Of a stretch of 64,000 nt of DNA, positions 8,255-16,164 are shown one piece after another; position 1 is the stretch's first letter, and every line of letters starts with the position of its first letter. A program made the translations under genes and the position numbers. Below the pieces are notes generated by a model. The model had not been told where the DNA came from, did not search any database, and saw nothing but the letters and a program-made list of their open reading frames with translations. Source of the stretch: a virus; the IMG/VR virus record IMGVR_UViG_3300012988_000016, positions 1-64,000 of that record; one strand, written 5' to 3'.

Positions 8255-9403
8255 ATGATCCACTATAGCTACGATTATCGAATCCCAGAGTCCTATGATC
8301 GTAGGAAATTGGCTGAGGCGGAAAACATCCTGGCACTTCTGGCCGAATTTCGTCGAGTAGTGGATTCGATGGAGAAGAGGTGGGTCGAACTTAGTGCCGC
8401 TCAGGATGATTCTTTGACTACACTCCGAGCCTCCGTCTATCTGCCAGGGACGTTCGAAGTCCTCAATCGGGTGGGGGCTTATCGCATATTCTGGGGGATT
8501 TTGCAGCAATACAAGATCTCTTCAAGTGCCGATCGAAAGCTGATTGAGCAAGCTTCGAAGGAGTTTTCCAAGAATCGCATCCAGAGAGTTAAACCTGATG
8601 TAGCGCTTGAAGTCCTCAAGAAGAAGGTAGACACCTATCGGTCGTATGCGGATGCGGCGGATCGAGTGATCAAGAAGGGAGAGTTGCATAACGATGAGGC
8701 CTCAGGCACGACTGAGACGGCCGGATGTTTCACGCTCGTCAATACGGGCGACTTTTCGGCCCAGCAGATGGCTGATGTGGCCAAGGTGGTCGATCGAGCA
8801 AGCGCTCTGATCAAAGCCAAAGGGTTCGGCAAGATCTGCTACGGTACCATTCAGGTGACCAATACGGTGAATCGTAGCTCCAATGTGTTGGCCTTCTACG
8901 TTGCTAGAACAGACGAGTTTTTCGTACGTGGTAACCTCAAAGGCAAGCAAGGACCGGCTATCAGTACGATCATTCATGAGTTGGGCCACCGCCTACATCT
9001 CAAGTTCCTGAAGAGCAAAGACGCTGAGATTGAGACTCTCTACAAAACTCTTCTTAACGGGGATGAAACGGCCTTCAGAGAGGCCCTGAACGACAAGGCC
9101 AATTGGCCCAAGCCTGGAGATCTTCACAAGGACAAGGACGGCAAGGTGTATGAGGTGGAAAAGGTAGTGCTCAATCGAGCTTATGATTGGGTGGTCCAGG
9201 TTCATCTCAAAGAGGAGCCTACCATCAAGGCATCAATCTCTCTGAGTGGTTGGATCAACGTCAAAGGCCTCAAGAAAGAAACCTTTGTCAGTCCCTACGC
9301 TCGTACCAGCTATGTAGAGAACTTCGCTGAGATGTTCGATCACTACGTTGAAGAGACCTTGCCTGATGGGCAGGTGCAGATGTTGGAAGCCGTCATCAAA
9401 TGA
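8255..9403 (+). CDS. HExxH-type zinc metallopeptidase-like virion protein
   Basis: 382 residues. The motif HELGHRLH near residue 240 matches the HExxH zinc-binding and catalytic signature of metallopeptidases, and ENFAEMFDHYVE near residue 353 supplies a plausible third, Glu ligand. The first 200 residues are helical and charged. Start: ATG 8255 is preferred because it lies 17 bases after a CCCTTTTAT element, matching the next gene's layout; ATG 8237 inside that element adds six residues. Neither has a well-spaced ribosome-binding site. Phage head regions sometimes carry such domains; whether it processes head proteins, opens the host envelope or is inactive cannot be told. Confidence 0.78.
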   Translation: MIHYSYDYRIPESYDRRKLAEAENILALLAEFRRVVDSMEKRWVELSAAQDDSLTTLRASVYLPGTFEVLNRVGAYRIFWGILQQYKISSSADRKLIEQASKEFSKNRIQRVKPDVALEVLKKKVDTYRSYADAADRVIKKGELHNDEASGTTETAGCFTLVNTGDFSAQQMADVAKVVDRASALIKAKGFGKICYGTIQVTNTVNRSSNVLAFYVARTDEFFVRGNLKGKQGPAISTIIHELGHRLHLKFLKSKDAEIETLYKTLLNGDETAFREALNDKANWPKPGDLHKDKDGKVYEVEKVVLNRAYDWVVQVHLKEEPTIKASISLSGWINVKGLKKETFVSPYARTSYVENFAEMFDHYVEETLPDGQVQMLEAVIK

Positions 9404-9429
9404 CCCTTTTATAGCCTTACCCAGATATC

Positions 9430-10032
9430 ATGTCGCAAGCCAAAAATATCGTCCGCCGGTTTACAGCTCAGAACGACATTCGGTCAAAGCTTGATAAAGC
9501 TAAGACCAGTCTGAACACCATTGCTGCTAAATACATGCGGGACGGCACTCACGACACTAAGGCTATTTTGGAAGCTTTTGATGATGTGGTGGACCAGATC
9601 AAGGACGCATCTCGTCAAATTGACGATACTGCCGCCAAGAAGCACCTTGATCATGTTCTTTCAGCAATCGAACAGGGAATGGATGCTGCTAGGGCCCAAG
9701 ACCAACGTGGGATTGAGGCTGCCGTTCGAAACGCCGTTCATTTCCTCCAAGGTACTGCCGACTACTTGACCGAAAATCCCGAACTGCAAGAGAAGAAGGA
9801 ACAGTTGGCCGATCTGTTGAATCGAAACATTCTTCCAAAGGTAGATAAGGGTGCCGATCGCAGTTTCACTGAGGCTGTCAACCTCTGTCAAGACCTCGCT
9901 GTAGACGAGAGCCCTAGGCTACGTCCTTGGTTCAACGAGCTGGGTCAGGTTATCCAGAGAATGGTTGACGCTAGGCAGGACCTTCGGGCCGCCACCGCAC
10001 AAATGGACAAGATGTTGTTGTCCAAGGCTTAA
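9430..10032 (+). CDS. Helical hypothetical protein
   Basis: 200 residues, almost entirely alpha-helical by eye with heptad-like spacing, acidic and basic residues mixed, one Cys, no membrane segment. Its start lies 19 bases after a CCCTTTTATAGCC element shared with the gene before it. No family recognised. It follows the metallopeptidase-like gene in the same orientation with a 26-base gap, so the two may be co-expressed. A structural or scaffolding role is possible, but only position supports it. Confidence 0.7.
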   Translation: MSQAKNIVRRFTAQNDIRSKLDKAKTSLNTIAAKYMRDGTHDTKAILEAFDDVVDQIKDASRQIDDTAAKKHLDHVLSAIEQGMDAARAQDQRGIEAAVRNAVHFLQGTADYLTENPELQEKKEQLADLLNRNILPKVDKGADRSFTEAVNLCQDLAVDESPRLRPWFNELGQVIQRMVDARQDLRAATAQMDKMLLSKA

Positions 10033-10068
10033 ATAGCCGCCGTAATTGGCCTATATGGCCATCCGATG

Positions 10069-10085
10069 ACGGTGTACAGCACCGT
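10069..10085 (+). promoter_or_regulatory. Hairpin abutting a start codon
   Basis: ACGGTG (10069-10074) and CACCGT (10080-10085) form a perfect 6-bp stem with a five-base loop ending exactly at the ATG of the next gene. No ribosome-binding site is visible upstream, so initiation may be controlled by this structure. Confidence 0.5.
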
Positions 10086-10421
10086 ATGCCTGACGATCTC
10101 GTCGCCAAATCAGCTGAAGAACTGTTACAAATAAAGCTAACACTGGAATCCGACATCGATTCCATCCGAGCTCAAATTGACGCCGCTCAGGCGAAGGCGA
10201 GAGAGACGGGTGAGTTCGCCGATTCGGACTGGTGGGGTAGGGCCAAGTGGGCACTGAAGAGCAAGGGTCGCCAATGTCAGCAGATCCAGCTGCTGTTGCG
10301 ACAGAAGAACAAGGCCGCTCAAGGGAGTCTGGAGAACTGCTTCATGACCACAGCTCGTGAGCTGTTGCCAGCCGAGCAGTTCCAGGCCATCCTGGATACC
10401 GCTAGGTTGAAGGTAGGGTGA
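10086..10421 (+). CDS. Small coiled-coil hypothetical protein
   Basis: 111 residues. The N-terminal half is a probable coiled coil (EELLQIKLTLESDIDSIRAQ). A DWWGRAKWALKSKGRQ stretch follows, then a second helix. I have a general memory of similar short proteins in other phage genomes but cannot name a family. No ribosome-binding site is seen; a small hairpin ends at the ATG. It ends three bases before the uracil-DNA glycosylase start and supplies that gene's ribosome-binding site, so the pair is probably coupled. Confidence 0.72.
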   Translation: MPDDLVAKSAEELLQIKLTLESDIDSIRAQIDAAQAKARETGEFADSDWWGRAKWALKSKGRQCQQIQLLLRQKNKAAQGSLENCFMTTARELLPAEQFQAILDTARLKVG

Positions 10422-10424
10422 GGA

Positions 10425-11075
10425 TTGGATTCTTCTTGGAAGCAACGCCTGTCGGGTGAATTCACCAAGCCATACTTCAAGGAGTTGGTTGAGTTCGTTG
10501 CCATTGAGCGGAAGCGTGGTCCTGTTTTTCCTCCCCCACAAGATACGTTCAATTGTTTCAAGCTGCCCTTCGATGATGTCAAAGTGGTGATCTTGGGGCA
10601 AGATCCGTACCATGGGGCAGGTCAGGCCCATGGGCTTAGTTTCTCGGTTCAACCAGGCACCCAACTACCTCCTAGCTTGCGCAATATTTTCAAGGAGCTG
10701 GTGGAAGACCTAGAGATCCAGAAACCAAAGACCGGTTGGTTGGAGCCATGGTGTCGCCAAGGAGTTCTGTTGCTTAACACCACTTTGACGGTCCGAGCTC
10801 ATCAGGCGGGTTCACATCAGGGGCAGGGCTGGGAACAGTTCACTGATGAGGTGATTCGAACCCTCAGCTCCAGAGAGAAACCGGTCATCTTCGTCCTTTG
10901 GGGCCGTCATGCGAGGGCCAAGAAGGACCTGATTGACTCCAGGCATACCATCATCGAGTCGGCCCACCCTTCCCCTATGTCGGCCTCTAGCGGGTTCTTT
11001 GGATCCAAGCCTTTTTCGAAAGTGAATGCGGCCCTTCAGCAGATCGGGGAGGCTCCTATCGACTGGGCTATTTGA
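10425..11075 (+). CDS. ung: Uracil-DNA glycosylase, family 1
   Basis: 216 residues. Removes uracil from DNA, starting base-excision repair. The family-1 signature is complete: VVILGQDPYHGAGQAHGLSFS near residues 55-75 with the water-activating Asp in GQDPYH, LLLNTTLTV in the middle, and the DNA-intercalation loop HPSPMSASSGFFG near the C-terminus with its His. Length is typical for the family. The start is a TTG at 10425 preceded by AGGGTGAGG. It is a DNA-metabolism gene set among structural genes. Its presence argues that this phage does not use uracil in place of thymine, though that is inference. Confidence 0.95.
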   Translation: MDSSWKQRLSGEFTKPYFKELVEFVAIERKRGPVFPPPQDTFNCFKLPFDDVKVVILGQDPYHGAGQAHGLSFSVQPGTQLPPSLRNIFKELVEDLEIQKPKTGWLEPWCRQGVLLLNTTLTVRAHQAGSHQGQGWEQFTDEVIRTLSSREKPVIFVLWGRHARAKKDLIDSRHTIIESAHPSPMSASSGFFGSKPFSKVNAALQQIGEAPIDWAI

Positions 11076-11120
11076 CCGACTGGCCTATCTTTTTCAACCT
11101 CCTTAATCCTTTATGATTTG

Positions 11121-11133
11121 AGCCGTTATAGGA
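11121..11133 (+). promoter_or_regulatory. AGCCGTTATAGGA leader element (copy 1)
   Basis: A 13-base string identical to one at 41669-41681. Both lie directly upstream of an ATG and contain the AGGA that probably acts as ribosome-binding site. The TTATAG portion resembles a -10 box. See the finding on this pair. Confidence 0.4.
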
Positions 11134-11135
11134 AC

Positions 11136-11783
11136 ATGGCTGAAATCAACGCGACAGAAAAGTCTCCGAAAGAAGCCTCTGCCAAAGGCGTGGCAGCTAG
11201 GTTTAAGGCGGCAGCCAACTTCACGATGCCTAGGTCGATCTACCTACCTGCAGAGGTGAGGGATCAAGCTCCGCTCACCCCAGAGGGCACGGATTTGGCG
11301 ATCTGGCAGTGGGAAGGTCAAGGCAAGTTCTACGCGATTGCGTTTGCGGCCAAGCAGAACAAGCCTCTTTGGAACTACTCTTTCAAGAGCGACGCCAATC
11401 GTCAACGTCAGATCGATGAAACGGTCAAATCTCGTAAGCTGAGCTTGGAATTCAAGCAGAAGCGTGTGGATGACCGTAAGAACCACGTTCACGGCTTTGT
11501 GGTGGGCGACATCCTGTATAGCACGTGGGGTTACGACCAAACGAACGTGAACTTCTTTCAGGTGGTCGAAGTCAAGGGTAAAGTGATCGTCACGAGGCCG
11601 ATTGGTTCAAAGGTCGTTCGTGAGTCCCAGGGAGCTAGCTATGTTGTTGCTGTGCCAAACAGCTTCCATGGTCCCGCGGAACGTTCGATTCCTGGCCCCA
11701 ATGGGACTAAGATCGACGGTCATCATGCCAGCAAATGGGATGGCAAAGAGAAGTATGAGACGTCTTCTGGTTGGGGGCACTGA
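11136..11783 (+). CDS. Conserved phage hypothetical protein
   Basis: 215 residues. ATG 11136 is chosen because ATAGGA precedes it; an upstream in-frame TTG at 11118 lacks a site. After a helical N-terminus the protein is mixed alpha/beta, with a recognisable block VGDILYSTWGYDQTNVNFFQVVEV and a C-terminal GHHASKWDGKEKYETSSGWGH tail broken by loops. I recall this WGYDQTN block from other phage and plasmid hypothetical proteins, but no function is known to me. Two small conserved phage genes follow, making a cassette of short accessory proteins. Confidence 0.75.
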   Translation: MAEINATEKSPKEASAKGVAARFKAAANFTMPRSIYLPAEVRDQAPLTPEGTDLAIWQWEGQGKFYAIAFAAKQNKPLWNYSFKSDANRQRQIDETVKSRKLSLEFKQKRVDDRKNHVHGFVVGDILYSTWGYDQTNVNFFQVVEVKGKVIVTRPIGSKVVRESQGASYVVAVPNSFHGPAERSIPGPNGTKIDGHHASKWDGKEKYETSSGWGH

Positions 11784-11789
11784 GGCCTT

Positions 11790-11963
11790 GTGATCTCGCC
11801 CCGTTCCGTTGTAGCCCGCTTCAAAGAGGCCGTGATCCGCAAAGAAAAGGGTCAATACTGCGTGCGCTCGCCTGACAACGGTTCTTGGAGCGGCGGTTGC
11901 TACGATTCGAAGGGTGAAGCCGAGAAGCGCTTGGAACAAGTCGAATGGTTCAAGCATAAGTGA
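11790..11963 (+). CDS. Small conserved phage protein, 57 residues
   Basis: GTG start at 11790, six bases after the previous stop, with GAGG upstream; TGA at 11961-11963. The product has a short helix followed by QYCVRSPDNGSWSGGCYDSKGEAEKRLEQVEWF split across a turn. That pattern of a Trp-Ser-Gly-Gly-Cys turn before an amphipathic helix is familiar from small proteins of many phages. No membrane segment or signal. Function unknown. It is below common gene-finder length limits and easily missed. Confidence 0.7.
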   Translation: MISPRSVVARFKEAVIRKEKGQYCVRSPDNGSWSGGCYDSKGEAEKRLEQVEWFKHK

Positions 11964-12002
11964 TGATTTGATTTCCTGCCCGCAATCTACTAGCATTGGT
12001 AG

Positions 12003-12221
12003 ATGCGTCAGCCTCAAATAAGCGATTCGGTACACTATCAGGCCTATGGGACTCCAGGGGGAGAATACCTGTCGGTCCCCCGAGCGGCCATCGTCACAGA
12101 AGTCTTGCCAGATGGGAAGGTGCGACTCTGTATCCTAAACCCAACCGGCATCTTCTTTAGCCCACCCTTGGACTACGATGAGGACGGTAAACCAGGTAGC
12201 TGGCGTTACCCTCCCGCCTGA
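12003..12221 (+). CDS. Small conserved phage protein, 72 residues
   Basis: ATG start after a short CTAC/GTAG inverted repeat; no strong ribosome-binding site. The protein is beta-rich, with the blocks HYQAYGTPGGEYLSVPRAAIVTEV and LCILNPTGIFF separated by a charged turn, and a C-terminal GSWRYPPA. I recognise this arrangement from small proteins widespread in phages, especially those of actinobacteria, but know of no assigned function. It is followed by a 67-base gap with its own ribosome-binding site for the next gene. Confidence 0.75.
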   Translation: MRQPQISDSVHYQAYGTPGGEYLSVPRAAIVTEVLPDGKVRLCILNPTGIFFSPPLDYDEDGKPGSWRYPPA

Positions 12222-12288
12222 TTATCCATTTATCTACACTCTCCTTTAGAGGCCTGCTTCGTCTTTGGCTTCTGGGAGATGTATCTAA

Positions 12289-13449
12289 ATGAGTCAACCA
12301 ATCAAATTCACACCTGGCACTCCGATTCGCTTCATTGCAACCCGTACTTTCTCTGTGGGGTTGCCTAACAATCAGAGTTTCAACATCTCCAAAGGTATGG
12401 AGTTGGACTTCGATGGTACGAGCGTAACGCTGGACGGGTACCCTCCAGTGCCAGTCCCTAAGTTGCGCGGTACCATATCTATGGGTTGGATTGTCCCAGA
12501 AGCTGAATACGATCCGAACATCACGTTACAACCCATCTCGGCTGGGATCTCGATGCGGAATCCTGATGGTGGCAATCCGATGGATCCTCAAAAGCCCAGA
12601 ATAGCGGTCACGACTGTAGACGCTGAGGAACGAGAGGTTCGCAACGTCCAGGCTCACGCTCAAAAGACTCGACAACTCAATACCGCACCTCGTGGGCAAC
12701 GTCACGCCAGTGCGGCTGACTCACAAGAAGGGATTCCGGTTCGGACACTTTCTTCAGCTACTGTCCACAGAACCAATCTTGATGATGCTGGGGCGGCCAT
12801 TCGAGAGGCTGAGAAGATCAAGGTCCAGCCAGGCGTGGGCCGTACCCGTGAAGATCTGGCCAATAGTTTGCCAGAGGGTGAGCGAGAAGCTTATTTGGCT
12901 GAAGTTGAGGCATTTCGATCAGCTAGGGAGGTTGAAGAGGACCCTAGGGCATTGCGGGAGCGTGCCGCCAATCAGGCGATCCTGGAACGTCGAGTGGTCG
13001 GACGGGCTCCGGCTTTGAAAAATCAGGACAAGGACGGCTTCAACATCACCAATACGGTGGGGAATGGGATTGAGACTTTCGACCTGGGAGGTACCGGTGG
13101 AGCTGGTGCCGATCATGTCGAAGTGGTTGAGATTGATGGTATCAAGATCACCAATACCAATGGTCCACGCAAAAAGGTAGCTGCCAAACAGACGGCCCCA
13201 GCCCCCACCAGGGTAGTGGCGACCGTAAATCCTCCAGCTACAGACTCTAGGCGTCGCATCGCTAAGTCGATTTGCCCAGACTTTCCGGATAATTACAACT
13301 TTGACGACGCTCCTCGTAAGAAAGTTGCCCGTCTACAGGCCGATTATGAGGATCGTCCGGACGTGATTCGGGCAGTAGCAGCGGCCGAGACAGATCTAGA
13401 GGTCCGTAATCGGTTGGTTGAGGAGTTCCCAGAGGCGTTCGTCGGATAA
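12289..13449 (+). CDS. Probable virion protein with beta-rich N-terminal domain
   Basis: 386 residues, ATG start with GGGAG upstream. The first 95 residues (TPIRFIATRTFSVGLPN..., KGMELDFDGTSVTLDGYP, GTISMGWIVPE) look like a compact beta domain. The rest is hydrophilic and helical with long disordered-looking linkers, and two similar short blocks: DGFNITNTVGNG and DGIKITNTNGP. The C-terminal 60 residues are basic and helical. No enzyme motif. Placement suggests a structural or assembly protein. A hairpin follows the stop and overlaps the next gene's ribosome-binding site. Confidence 0.68.
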   Translation: MSQPIKFTPGTPIRFIATRTFSVGLPNNQSFNISKGMELDFDGTSVTLDGYPPVPVPKLRGTISMGWIVPEAEYDPNITLQPISAGISMRNPDGGNPMDPQKPRIAVTTVDAEEREVRNVQAHAQKTRQLNTAPRGQRHASAADSQEGIPVRTLSSATVHRTNLDDAGAAIREAEKIKVQPGVGRTREDLANSLPEGEREAYLAEVEAFRSAREVEEDPRALRERAANQAILERRVVGRAPALKNQDKDGFNITNTVGNGIETFDLGGTGGAGADHVEVVEIDGIKITNTNGPRKKVAAKQTAPAPTRVVATVNPPATDSRRRIAKSICPDFPDNYNFDDAPRKKVARLQADYEDRPDVIRAVAAAETDLEVRNRLVEEFPEAFVG

Positions 13450-13473
13450 CCCGAATTTCCCTAGTCTTCTTGT

Positions 13474-13507
13474 GCACGCCCTTTAGGCGAATCCTAAAAG
13501 GGCGTGT
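13474..13507 (+). promoter_or_regulatory. Hairpin sequestering a ribosome-binding site
   Basis: 13475-13487 pairs with 13493-13506 (13 bp, one bulged A, five-base loop). The AAAAGGG ribosome-binding site of the gene starting at 13508 lies inside the 3' arm. There is no T-run, so a translation-control role fits better than termination. Confidence 0.6.
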
Positions 13508-15004
13508 ATGACTGATCCTACTGACAGGTGCCTCAATCGAGGTCATTCAAAAACAGCGTCCCCTATTCTCTATCTTCAAGAGGAGCTTGGGGACGCTCGT
13601 TTGCGTTGCGATCAGTTGGTTCGATACGTGGATGAGGCTGTGAAACTGGTCGAACGGTCCGATCAAAAGGATCATCTGTTCGAGGTGGCGGGCCATCTGA
13701 TCAGGGGGATCCCTGAGTCGGCATTCAAACTACAGAAGGCTTTGCAGGCTGTAGCATTGGCGGCGGATCGTATCGATTACGAAGAACTCAAGCAAGAGTT
13801 ACGCCCTGAAAAGGTAGAAGAGTTAGAACGGGTCCTACAAGAGGTTAGGATTCGGACCGTCCCACATCGTTCGTTTCCAACCCAGGATATTGCTATGCAC
13901 CCCAAACAAGCCGCTCAACAGCTCCGAGAATTCGTCCGTATTGCCCGTGAAGAAGGTCAAATACCTGTACACGAGGTTGCCGCTTTCTTGACCAAACTTG
14001 ACCCGCCAGGCGTCACCGCCTCTCAAGAGATAACGGCAGCTGATAAGTTGGAGAAGCTGGCTGAGATGTTGGAAGATCCCAACCAAGAGCCGTTGAGCAG
14101 GGTTCGTTTGGCGGCGGTGGTTCGTCGGGTAGCGATGGAAGCTACGGTTGATGATGCGGTACGCTTGGCGGCCCAACAGCCGGATGAGGAAGGGCAGTCC
14201 AAGACAGCTCTTCAACTCTCCCCATCTATTCCTGCCTTGTTTGAAGGTATCAAGGACAAGGCCATGAGGGCCATGAGGGCTGCTAATTCGGAGCATTGGC
14301 GCCCCGCTTTCATGCAACTCTTCTTCATCGTTGACGACATTGGGACACTCTTGGTTCAGATGGGTGGCTTGGACACCACCAAATCGGAAGCTCTCAAACG
14401 AGAGATTCGTCAGGCGCTCCCCACCATTAGTCATGGAAAAGGGGACCCCGCTGAAATGGCTCACATGGCCTCAGAAGGGCTTGCTTGGGACGTGGAAGCC
14501 ACCGAGGAGAAGCGGACCAAGTTTGAGGAAGGCAAGCCAGCTGACCCTACTGAAAACATGGACAAGGACGATGCTGCCAAGTGGAAAGACAACACTGACC
14601 AGTATGGTGACAAGTTCAAGGCAGCCCGTTTCCAAGAAGGGGAGTCGGCCGACCCTACTCAGAACATGAGTCCGGAGGATGCCAAAGAGTGGGAAGAACA
14701 GAACGAACAGAACAAGGACAACTTCAAGCAAGCGGGTGGAGTTGAAGACTCGTTCGTTCGGCGTCTCAAGAAGCACGAAAAAGAGATCGGTATGGGGAGC
14801 TTGTCGGCTTTGATGCAGAAGAGTGGTTGGCAAGAATCTGTAAGAGAGATGGCCAGCAAGTTGTTTCAGATCGAAGGTAAACTGCCCAAAGAACAGGCGG
14901 ATCGGAAGGCCAAAGATTGGGTCAAGCCGTCTATGTTTCAAGCCATCAAGGACGGGCTGACTGCAAAGACGGCCTCTGTCGATGATCTGATCTGGAAGGC
15001 CTGA
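13508..15004 (+). CDS. Repeat-containing hypothetical protein
   Basis: 498 residues. Start ATG 13508 with AAAAGGG five bases upstream, occluded by a hairpin. The first 330 residues are mostly helical and charged. At about residues 339-405 there are two tandem copies of a 35-residue unit: KFEEGKPADPTENM...DNTDQYGDKF and RFQEGESADPTQNM...NEQNKDNF. The C-terminal 90 residues are helical and end in SVDDLIWKA. No family recognised, no cysteines or membrane segments. It ends four bases before the next gene. A large helical, repeat-bearing protein in this place may be a minor virion or injected protein, but that is only a guess. Confidence 0.7.
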   Translation: MTDPTDRCLNRGHSKTASPILYLQEELGDARLRCDQLVRYVDEAVKLVERSDQKDHLFEVAGHLIRGIPESAFKLQKALQAVALAADRIDYEELKQELRPEKVEELERVLQEVRIRTVPHRSFPTQDIAMHPKQAAQQLREFVRIAREEGQIPVHEVAAFLTKLDPPGVTASQEITAADKLEKLAEMLEDPNQEPLSRVRLAAVVRRVAMEATVDDAVRLAAQQPDEEGQSKTALQLSPSIPALFEGIKDKAMRAMRAANSEHWRPAFMQLFFIVDDIGTLLVQMGGLDTTKSEALKREIRQALPTISHGKGDPAEMAHMASEGLAWDVEATEEKRTKFEEGKPADPTENMDKDDAAKWKDNTDQYGDKFKAARFQEGESADPTQNMSPEDAKEWEEQNEQNKDNFKQAGGVEDSFVRRLKKHEKEIGMGSLSALMQKSGWQESVREMASKLFQIEGKLPKEQADRKAKDWVKPSMFQAIKDGLTAKTASVDDLIWKA

Positions 15005-15007
15005 TTG

Positions 15008-15304
15008 ATGTCTAACAAATACTCCTACGACCTCACTGCGGCGGCCCCTTCTTTCGACAAGCTCTCAAAGGCCATGAAGGAAAGCGTCGATAGCTTGATT
15101 GAGACACGAGTCAAGATCCGGAAAGTTCATCAGATGCTGTCTGATGTGGGCAACGATGCTTCTGGTGTGTCGTACACCGATAATTACGATGACCCAGATG
15201 TACGTCGCGTACAGAAGATACTGTATGAGATGGATCACGAGATAGGCACAGCCTTCAATGCTGTTGAGAGTTTGGAACGAAATCTGAAAAAGAAGGCCAA
15301 ATAA
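15008..15304 (+). CDS. Small helical hypothetical protein
   Basis: 98 residues from ATG 15008 (TTG 15005 adds one residue), with GGAAGG in the end of the preceding gene as ribosome-binding site. Two long helices are predicted by eye: residues 15-45 (LSKAMKESVDSLIETRVKI) and 60-98, ending in a Lys-rich tail. Between them lies an acidic YTDNYDDPD loop. No family recognised. Tight spacing on both sides places it in one operon with its neighbours. Confidence 0.7.
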   Translation: MSNKYSYDLTAAAPSFDKLSKAMKESVDSLIETRVKIRKVHQMLSDVGNDASGVSYTDNYDDPDVRRVQKILYEMDHEIGTAFNAVESLERNLKKKAK

Positions 15305-15306
15305 CG

Positions 15307-16164
15307 TTGGCCCAACCCCTTGTGTCTCGTCCGCCTTACGGCGAAACTCTTGCAGTAGCTGAGCTGCCAGGAGGCGAACCTGCGCAAAAGGGGATCTCCC
15401 TTGACCCTGGGATCCCTGGCTCGTCAACATTTTCAAAACCTGTAGATGACATTCGTAAGCCTGAGAATAAAGACGAGTCCATCTATCGGGTAGAAAGTCC
15501 TGACGATCTGACCAAAGACCAAACTAATCCCGATCAGATCGATCATTCTCAAGCAAAACCTAGTTATAATGGGTTAGGAAAACCGGAGCCTAGAGATACT
15601 AGTCCTTACCCTTACCGAGATGGTATCCCAAACACCCACAACGCTAGTTTTATCGCTGAGCTGTGGAAATTGGGGTCAGCCCACTCCAAAACACTGAAAC
15701 CTGCCAATGGGGTCAAGCTTGCGGCTGTGCCAGAGCAAATCCTTGAGGGCTTGGACTCACAGTTCAAGCAGCGAGCCACCAGCTGCTCCACCACCCTCAA
15801 AAGGGCTGATCTGGGCAATCTCAGATGGATCTTCGCAGTTGACTGTGGGAACGGCCCTAAGGCGGTCAAAATCAAGGCGTCTCGACCTGGCAATGTGATT
15901 GCCTTCGGGAAACTGGATCTTGAGATGTCGTGTTCGTGTCCAGCTTGGCAATGGTTGGGACCAGAGTTCCACGCCAAGCAGGAAGGGTATCAGCTAGGTC
16001 CCTTGGTGGGCACTGCCTCTACCCCGGACATCAAAGATCCTGAACGGGACAACCGAGTCTGCAAACACGTGGCATCGGTCCTCAGCTTCACCAAGAGCTG
16101 GGAAATCCCCAAAGCTAAAGCTCAGAGGGCGGTCAAGAAAGCCCTCAAAACCCAGAAAGAATGA
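15307..16164 (+). CDS. SWIM zinc-finger protein
   Basis: 285 residues, TTG start two bases after the previous stop with AGAAGG upstream. The first 100 residues are Pro-rich and look unstructured. From about residue 140 a folded domain ends in a SWIM zinc finger: CSCPAW near residues 209-214, then CKHVASVLSF near residue 252, giving the CxCx(n)CxH pattern. SWIM fingers bind DNA or protein. The spacer of about 40 residues between the Cys pairs is long for the class. The gene overlaps the next one by four bases (ATGA). Its phage role is unknown. Confidence 0.78.
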   Translation: MAQPLVSRPPYGETLAVAELPGGEPAQKGISLDPGIPGSSTFSKPVDDIRKPENKDESIYRVESPDDLTKDQTNPDQIDHSQAKPSYNGLGKPEPRDTSPYPYRDGIPNTHNASFIAELWKLGSAHSKTLKPANGVKLAAVPEQILEGLDSQFKQRATSCSTTLKRADLGNLRWIFAVDCGNGPKAVKIKASRPGNVIAFGKLDLEMSCSCPAWQWLGPEFHAKQEGYQLGPLVGTASTPDIKDPERDNRVCKHVASVLSFTKSWEIPKAKAQRAVKKALKTQKE

